A stretch of DNA of 26,351 bases from Mycogone perniciosa (taxonomy: Eukaryota; Ascomycota; Sordariomycetes; Hypocreales; Hypocreaceae), in assembly GCA_025331125.1 (NCBI GenBank), contig JAOALB010000290.1, positions 1 through 26,351 on the forward strand, in the 5' to 3' direction. Position 1 is the stretch's first letter. Each line of letters opens with the position of its first letter. The position numbers and the translations under genes were made by a program. Below the pieces are notes generated by a model, which saw only the letters and a list, made by a program, of their open reading frames with translations, did not search any database and had not been told where the DNA came from. This document shows positions 1 to 8,541 of the stretch, in pieces.

Positions 1-132
1 TTAGGTAAAGATTAAGAAAGTACGGTTGGACTGCGCGTACAGAAGTATGGCTACAGAGCTAAGAGGTATGGTCTGTGGCCAGAAACTTTCTATCTATAGA
101 AATCGCGGACACTCATTTCGCACTCTACTGTA
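1..132. mobile_element. Truncated TA-flanked TIR element, inserted in a sister copy
   Basis: Only one end of the element lies in the window. It ends with an inverted-repeat terminus finishing CTACTGTA at 132, preceded by a GCGGACACTCATTTCG block and a TGGTCTGTG block. Read on the minus strand it matches the left arm of the element at 3077-3240. The flanking sequence from 131 on is the interior of a second copy. At the matching place in the 3077-3560 element (TA at 3385-3386) there is no insertion, so this copy looks inserted at a TA. TA targets are typical of Tc1/mariner/pogo (Fot1-like) elements, but no transposase is visible, so the superfamily is inferred. Confidence 0.6.
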
Positions 133-298
133 AGATCATTCTTAATAGTATATAAATTTTATAACGCCATTTATGGGTTTTGTTAGGCGAGCGTTAAAGA
201 ATAACGCGATCAAGCCAGTGCCAGTTATGGTTAGCAACTGCTTGGTCCGTGCCTAGAGGGTTTTTAAACCGCGGACACTGATTTCGGTCCCTGCTGTA
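131..298. mobile_element. Right arm of the same TIR family, disrupted copy
   Basis: This 168-bp stretch closely matches 3385-3560 in the same orientation, from TAAGATCATTCTTAATAG to the terminus ending CTGCTGTA at 297-298. It is the right arm of a TA-flanked inverted-repeat element. Its left part has been displaced by the insertion ending at 132. It has no coding capacity. Confidence 0.6.
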
Positions 299-947
299 TG
301 TATGCATGTATGCATGTTGTAGGTATACATATTCCAAGCTCGTAAACCCACATTTTGAATGCAGTGTATCTGAACGGTGTATTTTGTCGTTTATAGAACG
401 AGAAGGAGGCCATTTTGAGATGCGTTCGTAACCTACATACCACACCAATAATCACACAAATTCGGACCGGCAACAGGGCTCAGCTTCCCCTCTATCATAA
501 GATGGGTTTTCTATTGTCCAAATATGGCGTAAGTGGCCAACAGAAACACTTTGGCGCTGGCTTCTGATGAAATATTTTAATTCTCCGTTAAGAGAGTCAC
601 TTGATACATTCATACAGGGCGTCATGGTGCATAGTAATTGTTTAATGTGGTACATCTGTTGCAGAATCGGAGAAAGAAGCCATAACTGCAAATATATGAC
701 AATTTATATGTCGCTGCTGCTCTAGATTGAGACGAGAAGCACCCGAAAGGTGTTCCTCGAATAGGCCCAACAAGTTTGAGCACTATAAATGGACACAGAC
801 CTCCCCAAGTTCTCAAGTTTTCTATCACACCGCCCTAGATAAAGGAGAAATTAGCTTCCCAGCGTCTTTTAGGGTCCTCAATATCGCCTCACATATTATT
901 ATAGCCGTGTTAATTACATTCAATAAACTATTCTTAGGCCTACCCAG
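299..947. other. Intergenic, no gene recognised
   Basis: Only short open frames lacking recognisable motifs are present. A short ATGTATGCATGTATGCATG simple repeat lies at about 298-316, next to the transposon terminus. An open frame at 727-951 runs just into the ATG of the coiled-coil ORF but has no recognisable domain. Confidence 0.4.
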
Positions 948-1394
948 ATGAGGCCACCACCACTTCTAAAGTCACGTAGGTTTGCAGGTCAGCGGCCACC
1001 ATCACCCATTCCTATCAATCTTGAGGTACCACGTTTGGGAGGTGCCACAAGTGCATTGGATCCCTCAAGTAGCATGATACAAGCTGAAAAGCGGCAAATT
1101 ACGCGTGAAGAGCTTATTGTAGACCTCAATCGAAGGATCGGAAGGATGCGGGAGGAGCTTAAGTACTATAAAAGACTTGTCAATAATGTGTTGCTGCCAA
1201 TGCTTCGCATGTTTCAGACCGATGCCGATAGGATACACTCTACTATTCAAAACATCAAGGAATTGATAGATCAAGAGCATGTTCAGTGGAGGATAGGTGA
1301 CAGTTCAAGTACTTCAAGTCAAAGAGACACATACGAAACAACATATTCGCAGTATTCGCAGTATCCGCAGGAAGAAGAAGAAGAACACCTTTGA
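948..1394 (+). CDS. Small coiled-coil hypothetical protein
   Basis: This 148-residue ORF starts at a true ATG (948) and ends at TGA. Residues 1-45 are Pro/Arg/Ser-rich and probably disordered. Residues about 49-110 form a charged helical segment that starts near ITREELIVDLNRRIGRMREE, with heptad-like leucines and isoleucines, so a coiled coil is likely. The tail is Ser/Thr/Tyr/Gln-rich, contains two YSQ units and ends in a Glu run. The TREEL...ELxYYK pattern resembles small multi-copy ascomycete proteins of unknown function; that is a recollection, not a search result. No signal peptide or membrane segment is seen. It may be a fragment of a longer gene. Confidence 0.5.
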   Translation: MRPPPLLKSRRFAGQRPPSPIPINLEVPRLGGATSALDPSSSMIQAEKRQITREELIVDLNRRIGRMREELKYYKRLVNNVLLPMLRMFQTDADRIHSTIQNIKELIDQEHVQWRIGDSSSTSSQRDTYETTYSQYSQYPQEEEEEHL

Positions 1395-2115
1395 ATTTCA
1401 AATCTAGTAATCAAACTCGTATGTACTGGATACATAGTTAGATAGCTCTGTTGGTGACACATTATTTTGCTCATTGAACAACGTCACGTTTATTTTTGCC
1501 TTGCTGCGAAATTGTTCTCTCTCTCAGCGCCATGTACCAGTGAAACCCGTTAATATGACTAGTTGCTATTTATCCTCGCCGCTTCAGGAAGGATTTATAC
1601 TTCACACATCAGAATAAGATCAGACCTATAAAAATAATTCCGCACGTTACAGTACGTAGCATTGTAACTCGTATTTCCTTATAAGAGCGAGCCCTTTCCT
1701 GGCGGTTCAGACAGAAGCTACGGCTTATCGTCTATTAAGCCGTTCAAATCATCGCATTGTCCATGATATATCTCCTGTTCATGACTCGGCCAAAATTGGT
1801 GCTATTGCCAGGTGATGATGTCTGTTGAGGCTCGCTTGTTGGTAGGCCAGGTCGACCTGGTGAAGAGGCATTACTCGATCCATTTGGCACCGTGGCAGAG
1901 AGTCACCACTGCGAACACAAGCAGAAGGCAGCGTCAGACATTGCTGGCCATGTCCATCCACTTTCGATGGAATCCTGAGTAGCCATTTGCAGACAGCACT
2001 ACTACGAACTCTGGGACCTCCGTAGGAACGTGACTCTGTCGAAGACCGCCCCGGCTGCTGGCAATGGTTGACTGGCCATTGCGGGTCTGCATGAGGCTAT
2101 GATTGTGAAGGTTAC
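1395..2115. other. Intergenic, no gene recognised
   Basis: No convincing coding frame is seen. A minus-strand open frame enters from the mobile element to the right (ATG at 2179 inside it) and continues to 1934, but shows no domain. The segment 1779-2115 is more GC-rich than its surroundings and could be an old gene fragment. Confidence 0.35.
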
Positions 2116-2679
2116 TACAGTATTGCTCATATTCGGTTTCCTCTTTTGTAGACTCTGTTTTTTTAGAGACTAAATGCATGGACCAGCAGGTACATAAAGA
2201 TACCTATCTATACCTAGTTAAATGGAAGATCCAGAAGTGGCCGAATTTAACCCTAGTAAAATTGCGCTGGAGTATATTTTAGGAACAAACTGGCGACAAA
2301 GAATGTTACCCCAAAGTACTAGTAAGTAAATAGCAAATTGGACAGTGCCGCCCTATACTGGTAGGTATAAAAGACACTAAGAGTTCGCAAAATAGCTACT
2401 TTATTGGCGTTCACACTTGGCAGTGCGTAATTAATCGTTCAATATATATATGTATATTTGGAGTCATTCTTATTGATTTAATGACGGGTAAAGCGTGAAG
2501 TAAGAGCCCCAAAGAACTGTTGCAGTACTGTGACTCACAAATTGCTGCCTATATTCTGAGGTTGCAACTCGCATCGCTGGTGCGTCAGCGTTAGAAAATA
2601 GGAATACGCACTATGTGGGTCTTTCCAAATATTAGGACAGTGTAAGTGAAGGAGGAAGCCGAATATGAACAGCACTGTA
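2116..2679. mobile_element. Non-autonomous TIR element, copy A (564 bp)
   Basis: The left end reads TACAGTATTGCTCATATTCG and continues GTTTCCTCTTTT. The right end, on the minus strand, reads TACAGTGCTGTTCATATTCG then GCTTCCTC. This gives an imperfect TIR of about 30 bp with TA at both borders. The interior is collinear with 14671-15194. No transposase frame exists, so it is a MITE-like element. TA borders and a CAGT start suggest the mariner/pogo group, which is inference. Confidence 0.75.
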
Positions 2680-3076
2680 TGCTTATTGGAAGTGAAGAGA
2701 GTCTTTCATTTAGGAGGTCAATGCATAAAGAAGGGTTGGTGATAGTACATCGTGCGAGAGGGTTAATATTTTGCTATCTTTGGGACAGCCCTGCTGATAC
2801 ACTGCCATGCTGCTAAGGCCAGATTTGGATTGGAGGGAAGGCTGGAATTTTATTGTCGCGTTGAGTCAATTCCAACTGCGTATACATAGAAATCCCTACC
2901 GCCCCCTACTTTGAAGCTCTCGAGGGAGCAGAAACTTCCAGGTATGGCTTTGCTCATTCACCTCTTATCCCACCCGCCCCCTTTTACGATGAAAGGACTT
3001 CGCCAAGAATCCTTCGTGTACATACAGTAAGTAGTATGTATGTAGTATAGTCAAATTTAGTGCACTCCGTAGTATG
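2680..3076. other. Intergenic between two TIR elements
   Basis: No gene is recognised. A C-rich stretch (CCCACCCGCCCCC) lies near 2969-2981. Nothing else stands out. Confidence 0.35.
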
Positions 3077-3560
3077 TATAGTAGAGGCCGAAATCAGTGT
3101 TTGCATTTTGGACATATAGAAAGTTTCTGGGCACAGACCATGCCTCAAATTTCCGTAGCAAGTACTTCTCTGAAGGTAGTCAGACCGTACTCCGTACATG
3201 TACATACTTTCTTAATGCCTACCTAACATTACATAAGGGTAATGCCGTCAGTGACCTATAGAGGATGACGACAAGAAATAGCCGAAAATCGCTCTAAGCA
3301 TTTGTTAATAAAAGTAAGTTTTAGACTTTTAGAAACTGTATTACTGGAAATATTGCCTTGCTAGTTCTGACGTTCAAGTCCAAGTAAGATCATTCTTAAT
3401 AGTATATAAATTTTAAAAAGCCATTTATGGCTTTTTGTTAGGCGGGCGTTAAAGAATAACGCGACAAGCCAGTGCCAGTTACGGTTAGCAACTGCTTGGT
3501 CCGTGCCTAGAGAGTTTACAAACACGTAAACCGCGAACACTAATTTCGGTCGCTACTGTA
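3077..3560. mobile_element. TA-flanked TIR element (484 bp), near complete
   Basis: The left end (3077) reads TATAGTAGAGGCCGAAATCA, followed by a GGGCACAGACCA block. The right end on the minus strand reads TACAGTAGCGACCGAAATTA, followed by a GGCACGGACCA block. The two form a TIR of about 68 bp. The likely ancestral terminus TACAGTAG has become TATAGTAG on the left, a C-to-T change. There is no transposase. It lies about 210 bp upstream of the coding part of the NB-ARC/TPR gene and may affect its promoter. Related ends lie at 132, 298, 6135, 6430 and 6521. Confidence 0.75.
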
Positions 3561-3772
3561 CATAAATTGAAGGGAACCATTCTATCTATTTATCTTATCG
3601 ACTAGATTTGATGGATGCTCAGTAGTTCAGTCAGCAAATATCCGTCTTGCGCCCTGACTTCATTGAACAGAACTGAACACATATGTTATGCTGTCCATGT
3701 AATCATTAAAACGATGGCCGGTCAGTGGCTACGACAAAGTCTTTCACTAACTTCATACTAAGGAATATCTAG

Positions 3773-5881
3773 TCTACCACTCTATCGAAATACCGTTCAA
3801 CCTTCAGAGTGTGCCCATCTCAAAAAATTTTGTCGAGCGGGCTTCTGATCGAGAGGAGCTTAAAAGATGTCTTCTTCCGGATCCTCAGCGCCGTGTTACA
3901 CGTCCGGTATTTGTTCTTTACGGACTTGGCGGCATAGGGAAGACTCAATTAGCAGCGGATTTTGCGCAGCGGCATCAACGCGATTTCGACTCAGTTTTCT
4001 GGCTAGATGCGGGGTCAGAGTACCGCTTAAAGCAAAGTCTTGCAAGCTACGCTCACATGATCCTTGCGGAACAGTTCGCTGGCATAAAAAAGGCCGATTT
4101 CAACGGTCTAGCTGAAGACGTTCTGAGATGGCTTGCCCGACCAGAAAACGGCAACTGGCTGCTGGTTTTGGACGATATCCGTCAAGAGTGTAGCCATGAT
4201 GGAGCCTCAGGAACGGGATCCATCCAGAGGCATCTGCCCGGAAATCATGGCTCGGTGTTGATAACAACTCGACTGTCCCACATGTCGCAACTTGGAAACT
4301 CGAAACTACTAGAAAAAGTGGATCAAGATATGAGCAAGGCTATCCTCGAGAAATGGTGTGGTAAAAGTGACTGTTAGCTCCATTCCACCCTTGCAAAATT
4401 GGTACCAGTCGCTGAAATATTTGACAGTACTCAATTCTGACGAACTTCTAGAGCTGTTTGATGGCCTGCCTTTAGCACTGGCACAGGTGGGATCCTATCT
4501 ACGGGAGACTGGGCTTGACGCCGTGTCGTTCGTTCGACTGTACAGGCAGAATTGTATCGACATGATGATACGGGATGAAGAATCCAGTTCACTGCTCGTG
4601 GATTACCCTCAACGAAGCATTAACACAACTTGGCAGTCATCCATTCGGACAATTGAGGCAGAGAACAAGGACGCAGTGAAACTCATCCTTTTCTGGAGCT
4701 GCATTGATAACAAAGACTTATGGTATGGTTTGTTTCAAGCGGCAGCCATGAAGCAAGCTCAGTTGCCCGGCTGGCTCTACGAGCTGGCGAGCAATGAGGT
4801 TGGGTTCCTTCGCGTGATGAGGCTCCTCCTTCGCCATTCTATCATCGAGAAGCAGCAGTGCGACAGTTATTCTATGCACTTGGTAGTACATAGGTGGGTG
4901 TCATCGTTACGGGGTACTTCTGAGATGGCAGAGTATTTTCAATTGGCAATCACGGTTGTTGGGTGCTTAGTCCCCGCCAACACAGAAAAGCAATTTTGGC
5001 TATTACAGAAGAGGATCCTGCCACACGCAGAAAGATGCTCATCGTGGCTGAAGCATAATTTTCGCGTGGACTTGATGCTGGGGAATCTAGCGGTAATGGG
5101 CTCAATTCATACGCTTGGCGATCTGTATGCTGACCAAGGTCGCCTGCGTGATGCGGAAGACTTATACTGGTACGCACTGGACATGCAAAAGAATTTGCTT
5201 GGAATCAATCACGCCTCTACTATCGGCACGGTCAGGAAGCTTGGTAACGTTTATTATCGTCAGGGGCGTCTGGCGGAGGCGCAAGTAATGCATAAGCAGG
5301 CGCAGCAAAAATGCGAAAACGCACTGGGTCCTGAGCATGCATTGACTCTTGATCTTGTCAATGACTGTGCTAATTTATGCGCTGACCATGGCTGCTTTGA
5401 GGAGGCAGAGGAAAAGTATTATCAGGCATTAGAGGGTAAAAAAAGGACTCTTGGGCTTGACCATCCGTCGACGCTCAACACACTCAACGACTTGGGTGTC
5501 CTCTACGCATCTCAGGGCCGTTGGGAGGAAGCCGAACAGCGATATCTACAGGCACTAGATGGGCACAAGCGAGTTCTAGGGCCAAAACATACCTTCGCGC
5601 TATGCACTATCAATAATCTAGGTGTTCTCTATGCTGATCAAGGCTGGCTGAAGGAAGCAGAGGCCAAGTGTCGTGATGCTTTCGCAGGGTACCAAGAGGC
5701 ACTGGGATTGAGTCACCCCCTAACAATTAATGTAATCCACAACATCGGAAGCATACTTAAGGATCAAGGCCTTGACGAGGATGCCGAATGGATGTACCGT
5801 TTGGCGGTGACGGCTGAGAAGCGCACTGGGCTCCAATCACAAAATGGTGCTTCAGACAGCGACAAGCGAGGCCAACTTTAG
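3773..5881 (+). CDS. NB-ARC / TPR NLR-like protein
   Basis: A STAND-type NTPase switch with C-terminal tetratricopeptide repeats, as in fungal NLR-like proteins. Exon A has the P-loop GLGGIGKTQLA (about 3922-3954), Walker B LLVLDD (about 4159-4176) and the sensor SVLITTR (about 4252-4272). Frame then changes through a 67-bp intron (4361-4427). Exon B has GLPLALAQ at 4463, a helical arm region, and about six 42-residue TPRs of the GxLYxxQGRxxEAE type from about 5096 to 5830. The coding frame is open from 3751 and family-like from IPFNLQSVP (about 3790), but no in-frame ATG exists there; 3811 is GTG. An upstream exon is therefore likely. One candidate is ATG at 3683, exon to 3698, and a 74-bp intron ending at 3772 with a CACTAAC branch-like site. 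No N-terminal effector domain is visible. Confidence 0.85.
4361..4427 (+). other. Predicted intron in the NB-ARC/TPR gene
   Basis: The intron starts GTAAAA, has a GCTGAAA branch-like site and ends TTTGACAG, 67 bp in all. Splicing restores the frame from the NB-ARC exon (frame 1) to the GLPLAL/TPR exon (frame 2) and gives KWC-V-LNSDELLELF at the junction. The alternative acceptor at 4408 leaves the wrong frame. A plain frameshift is the competing explanation. Confidence 0.65.
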
Positions 5882-5909
5882 ACAGTGATTCAGATTTGGG
5901 CAGTATGAT

Positions 5910-6056
5910 CTGCTGACTCTTCACAAACTCAGCAGCGTGGGCGCTGTTTACGGGAAACAAGGTTGATATGACAGGGCTGAAGAGATATATAAAGAGGTAC
6001 CGTCGCGGGATGATGATAGGGCCACTTCGAATCTTTCAGTTCTACATGTTGCATAA
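5910..6056 (+). pseudogene. Decayed extra TPR unit downstream of the NB-ARC/TPR gene
   Basis: In another frame (frame 0), 5910-6056 encodes LLTLHKLSSVGAVYGKQG, a TGA at 5964-5966, then YDRAEEIYKEV. This is the usual TPR pattern of this gene (LxxxGxxYxxQGRYxxAExxY), with the expected Arg codon CGA replaced by TGA. It is offset by a frameshift near the current stop at 5881. The ancestral protein therefore probably had at least one more repeat. Confidence 0.65.
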
Positions 6057-6060
6057 GCTA

Positions 6061-6134
6061 GTCTTCGCAGTGGGTGAAAGTTCTGCGCGCCTGCCAGAAT
6101 ATAATTAAGCAACAATAAATGGTATTGTGGGTTG
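6061..6134. other. Start of the gene-poor stretch
   Basis: No gene or repeat is recognised between the TPR relic and the first transposon terminus. The wider block 6061-7032 has no coding frame and contains only the TIR ends listed separately. Confidence 0.3.
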
Positions 6135-6200
6135 TACAGTAGGGGCCGAAAATAGTGTCGGCCTTTTCAGTGTTAAAAGATTCTCTACACGGACCCTTCC
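6135..6200. mobile_element. Orphan left TIR end
   Basis: It begins TACAGTAGGGGCCGAAAATA and continues to a CACGGACCC block, matching the terminus of the 3077-3560 family. No matching right end was found downstream, so it is a remnant. Confidence 0.55.
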
Positions 6201-6429
6201 TGTGGCGCATTGTGGCTAATACCGTGCGCAGCTATAAGGTAGGATTGTGGAACGGGACATAACGAGAGCCTGAAACGGCGTTTGATGGCGCGCGCCAGGC
6301 AGCAATGATTGACACCTAATAAAGGCAGACAAGGGGTCGTCCCAAGTCAAGTTCAGGACGCCCACCCACCTAGGCAGCGAACTTGACTGCTTCACGCCAA
6401 CAAAGCCAGAACTGGCTCGTTGCTAACAG

Positions 6430-6510
6430 TACAGTAGCGGCCGAAACCAGTGTCCGCCATTTGCGTCTTTAGAAACTGTCTGGGCACGGACCAGACTGCT
6501 GCCTACTGTA
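6430..6510. mobile_element. Short TIR-end remnant (81 bp)
   Basis: It begins TACAGTAGCGGCCGAAACCA, has the GGGCACGGACCA block at 6481-6492, and ends CTACTGTA at 6510. That is the reverse complement of its first eight bases. It may be an extreme internal deletion derivative, or a lone end with a chance match. Confidence 0.5.
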
Positions 6511-6520
6511 GCCACTACTA

Positions 6521-6590
6521 TACAGTTAGGAGCGAAATCGCCGTCCTCATTACACTCTTTGAGAATTTCTAAGCACAGACCATCGGTACC
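6521..6590. mobile_element. Orphan left TIR end
   Basis: It begins TACAGTTAGGAGCGAAATCG and continues to AAGCACAGACCAT, a diverged terminus of the same family. It is in the same orientation as the ends at 6135 and 6430. Confidence 0.5.
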
Positions 6591-7032
6591 TGCCGTATAC
6601 ATTTGTATACATTGCTATTTCTAAGCAGCCGGAACTAGCCCAAAATTACCCCATAAACCCTGGCCTATTTTGGATTTTTACGGGCAAGGTCACGGAGAGG
6701 AAGTAGCTTGAAGGTCTTCTAAAGTATATAGGGCCAGCAGCAGACCACGTGAATTGTAGACAGTGCCAAGGCTAACGCAAAATACAAAAATATTCTCCTT
6801 CGGTACGTATTCTTAAAATGAGCTACATATCAAGTCATATGCGTATTTGTGTATTGATTTTTCCTATTAATATGCCTTTGCGCCACAGATATTAAATTCC
6901 TAAAAGGCGAGCTTGTGTTTTTACTTATAAGAGAGAATGAGATAGAGACTATGGAGTCAAGGTTAGTGAACTCGTCTCTCTATATAATGTATAGGCCGGA
7001 TAATTGCTCGCTACTGTGGTATGTGTAGGTAC

Positions 7033-8025
7033 CAGGCTGGCGAATCTATCTACCGATGTAGATGGAATGCAGATGTAGATAGATGTAGATCTACTCTATC
7101 TATCTACGAGACGACCCTGTGGGTCATCTATCTATCTACCTACAGGTCCGGTAGGTAGATGAAATGTAGATGGTAGATGCCAAGACAAGAGGAAATTTGG
7201 GTTGGTAGAGGTACTCTATATTACAAAGGAATTCTTTATTCAAGAAAGTACTAGTACATGCACCGTTCTGTCCCCGCCACCTTTTTGCCCCGCACTTTTA
7301 GGGTATCAAAATTCTCGTTCCAATGGCAACTACTGAGCAGTCTGTCGCTCCCATGTTTCTTGGCAGCTTCTTATCCCACCTAAAGCCACAACTCCACTTA
7401 CATACCACGTATTGTTACTTAAATGTCATTTCAGGGCGATGCACTCAGTTACTCAACCGATACTAGTGTCTTAAAAGTCTCCCGTCCCGCAAACATAACC
7501 TTGCCAACACATGACTCCACACCTCGTAGCAGTCATTCCATCACCAAAGACTGGGATGCAGTGTCACCAGACATCCGCACTCACTGATCCATCAAGCAAG
7601 ACGTATACACGAAATATAACAATCCCCTCAAATACTGGTCTGTCAAGCGTTTTGAGTATCCGTGAGTAGCGAAAATGGCAACTGATGTGCTGTCAATCCC
7701 TGCAATGGCTGCCGAGTGTGAGGACCTTCTCTTCAGCTAGGTGTATGGTGTCCCCTAAGCGGTCACGCCTTAATGTAAGCACGGTCGCCGTTACCCAGAC
7801 ATAAGGTCATAGTTACGGGCTGGCCTTTTAACGTAGAAGGGTACGACGACGATGGGGCGGCGGGTTAGGTAAGCCGACCAGGGTTAGGCGGCCATCTATC
7901 TACCGAATCTATCTACATCTACGTGCAGCCTACATCTATCTATCTACATTGCAGAATATGACTAAGCATCTACATCTATCTACATGAGGCCTTGGTAGAT
8001 AGATGTAGATAGATTCGCCAGCCTG
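7033..8025. mobile_element. hAT-type element with 8-bp target duplication (993 bp)
   Basis: Both ends read inward CAGGCTGGCGAATCTATC (identical for 21 bp) and are flanked by the direct repeat GTAGGTAC at 7025-7032 and 8026-8033. An 8-bp duplication and a CAG terminus are hallmarks of hAT transposons. Subterminal zones (about 7040-7180 and 7890-8015) are packed with ATCTATCTAC-type units in both orientations, plausible transposase-binding repeats. The interior holds a decayed transposase C-terminus (7621-7836). It is therefore an internally deleted, non-autonomous copy. Confidence 0.85.
7621..7836 (+). pseudogene. hAT transposase C-terminal dimerisation domain relic
   Basis: Frame 1 gives NPLKYWSVKRFEYP, a TGA, then VAKMATDVLSIPAMAAECED, the characteristic hATC core. 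After a frameshift, 7745 onward gives MVSPKRSRLNVSTVAVTQ. After another shift, 7801 onward gives IRS, a TAG, then LRAGLLT, where hATC proteins usually have RSWLRAGLL. The TGA and TAG fit CGA>TGA and TGG>TAG, as RIP would produce. The domain helps hAT transposases dimerise; this copy cannot be functional. Confidence 0.8.
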
Positions 8026-8346
8026 GTAGGTACCATAGCACTCTAATTAACACGCATATATCACCCCTAAACTTTAAATTCTAGAGGTTTTTTATTAGAT
8101 GCATAGGAGTGGCGACTCACGAAAGCAGGACGGCAGGAATACATCGGTTAGTATTATATATAATAGCGTAATATATAAACTCAATCGTGCTGCAATCGCC
8201 ACTCCCGTGCATCTGACAAGAGGTTATAATAATAAATAAAACGTACGGGGTATAAATTAATGCAGTCCCCTTTAACCCTCTGTCGCAAAGTTATAATAGA
8301 AAGAAAAGAACTTCAGGCTTACACATTTTAAAGACTAGGTGCCCTC
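8026..8346. other. AT-rich intergenic, 3' of the NACHT/ankyrin gene
   Basis: It contains the second copy of the hAT target duplication (8026-8033) and a short inverted-repeat element (8097-8214). The remainder is AT-rich and probably includes the 3' UTR of the minus-strand gene ending at 8347. Confidence 0.4.
8097..8214. repeat. 118-bp inverted-repeat (mini-MITE-like) element
   Basis: The left end AGATGCATAGGAGTGGCGAC and the right end on the minus strand AGATGCACGGGAGTGGCGAT form a TIR matching at 18 of 21 positions. The core is AT-rich. No clear target duplication is seen. Confidence 0.5.
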
Positions 8347-8541
8347 TTACTTATACTTATGGTTATCGAAATTTTGTTGGAGCAGCTTGACGACGGCCTC
8401 GCGCCCCTCAGAGGCGGCCCGCAATAGCGGCGTCTGACCATACATATCCTTGGCCTCGACGTCGGCGCCCTTGTCGAGCAGCAGCTTGACGACGGCACGA
8501 TGGCCATAATACGACGCTACCATGAGATCCGTAAAATTCTC
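8347..8541 (-). repeat. Two ankyrin repeats, GC-rich and similar at DNA level
   Basis: The two units encode LMVASYYGHRAVVKLLLDKG and LLRAASEGREAVVKLL. On the plus strand both contain AGCTTGACGACGGC (about 8378 and 8489). The tract is clearly more GC-rich than the rest of the gene. Near-identical units are typical of fungal NLR repeat domains that expand and contract. The second unit ends abruptly in NFDNHKYK and a stop. Confidence 0.7.

Noticed and set aside
1934..2179. 81-codon minus-strand frame starting in element copy A
   Set aside because: The first 20 or so codons come from the transposon end, and the remainder shows no domain.
6430..6510. Complete 81-bp transposon
   Set aside because: Kept only as a remnant because the shared terminal repeat is just 8 bp and could be chance.
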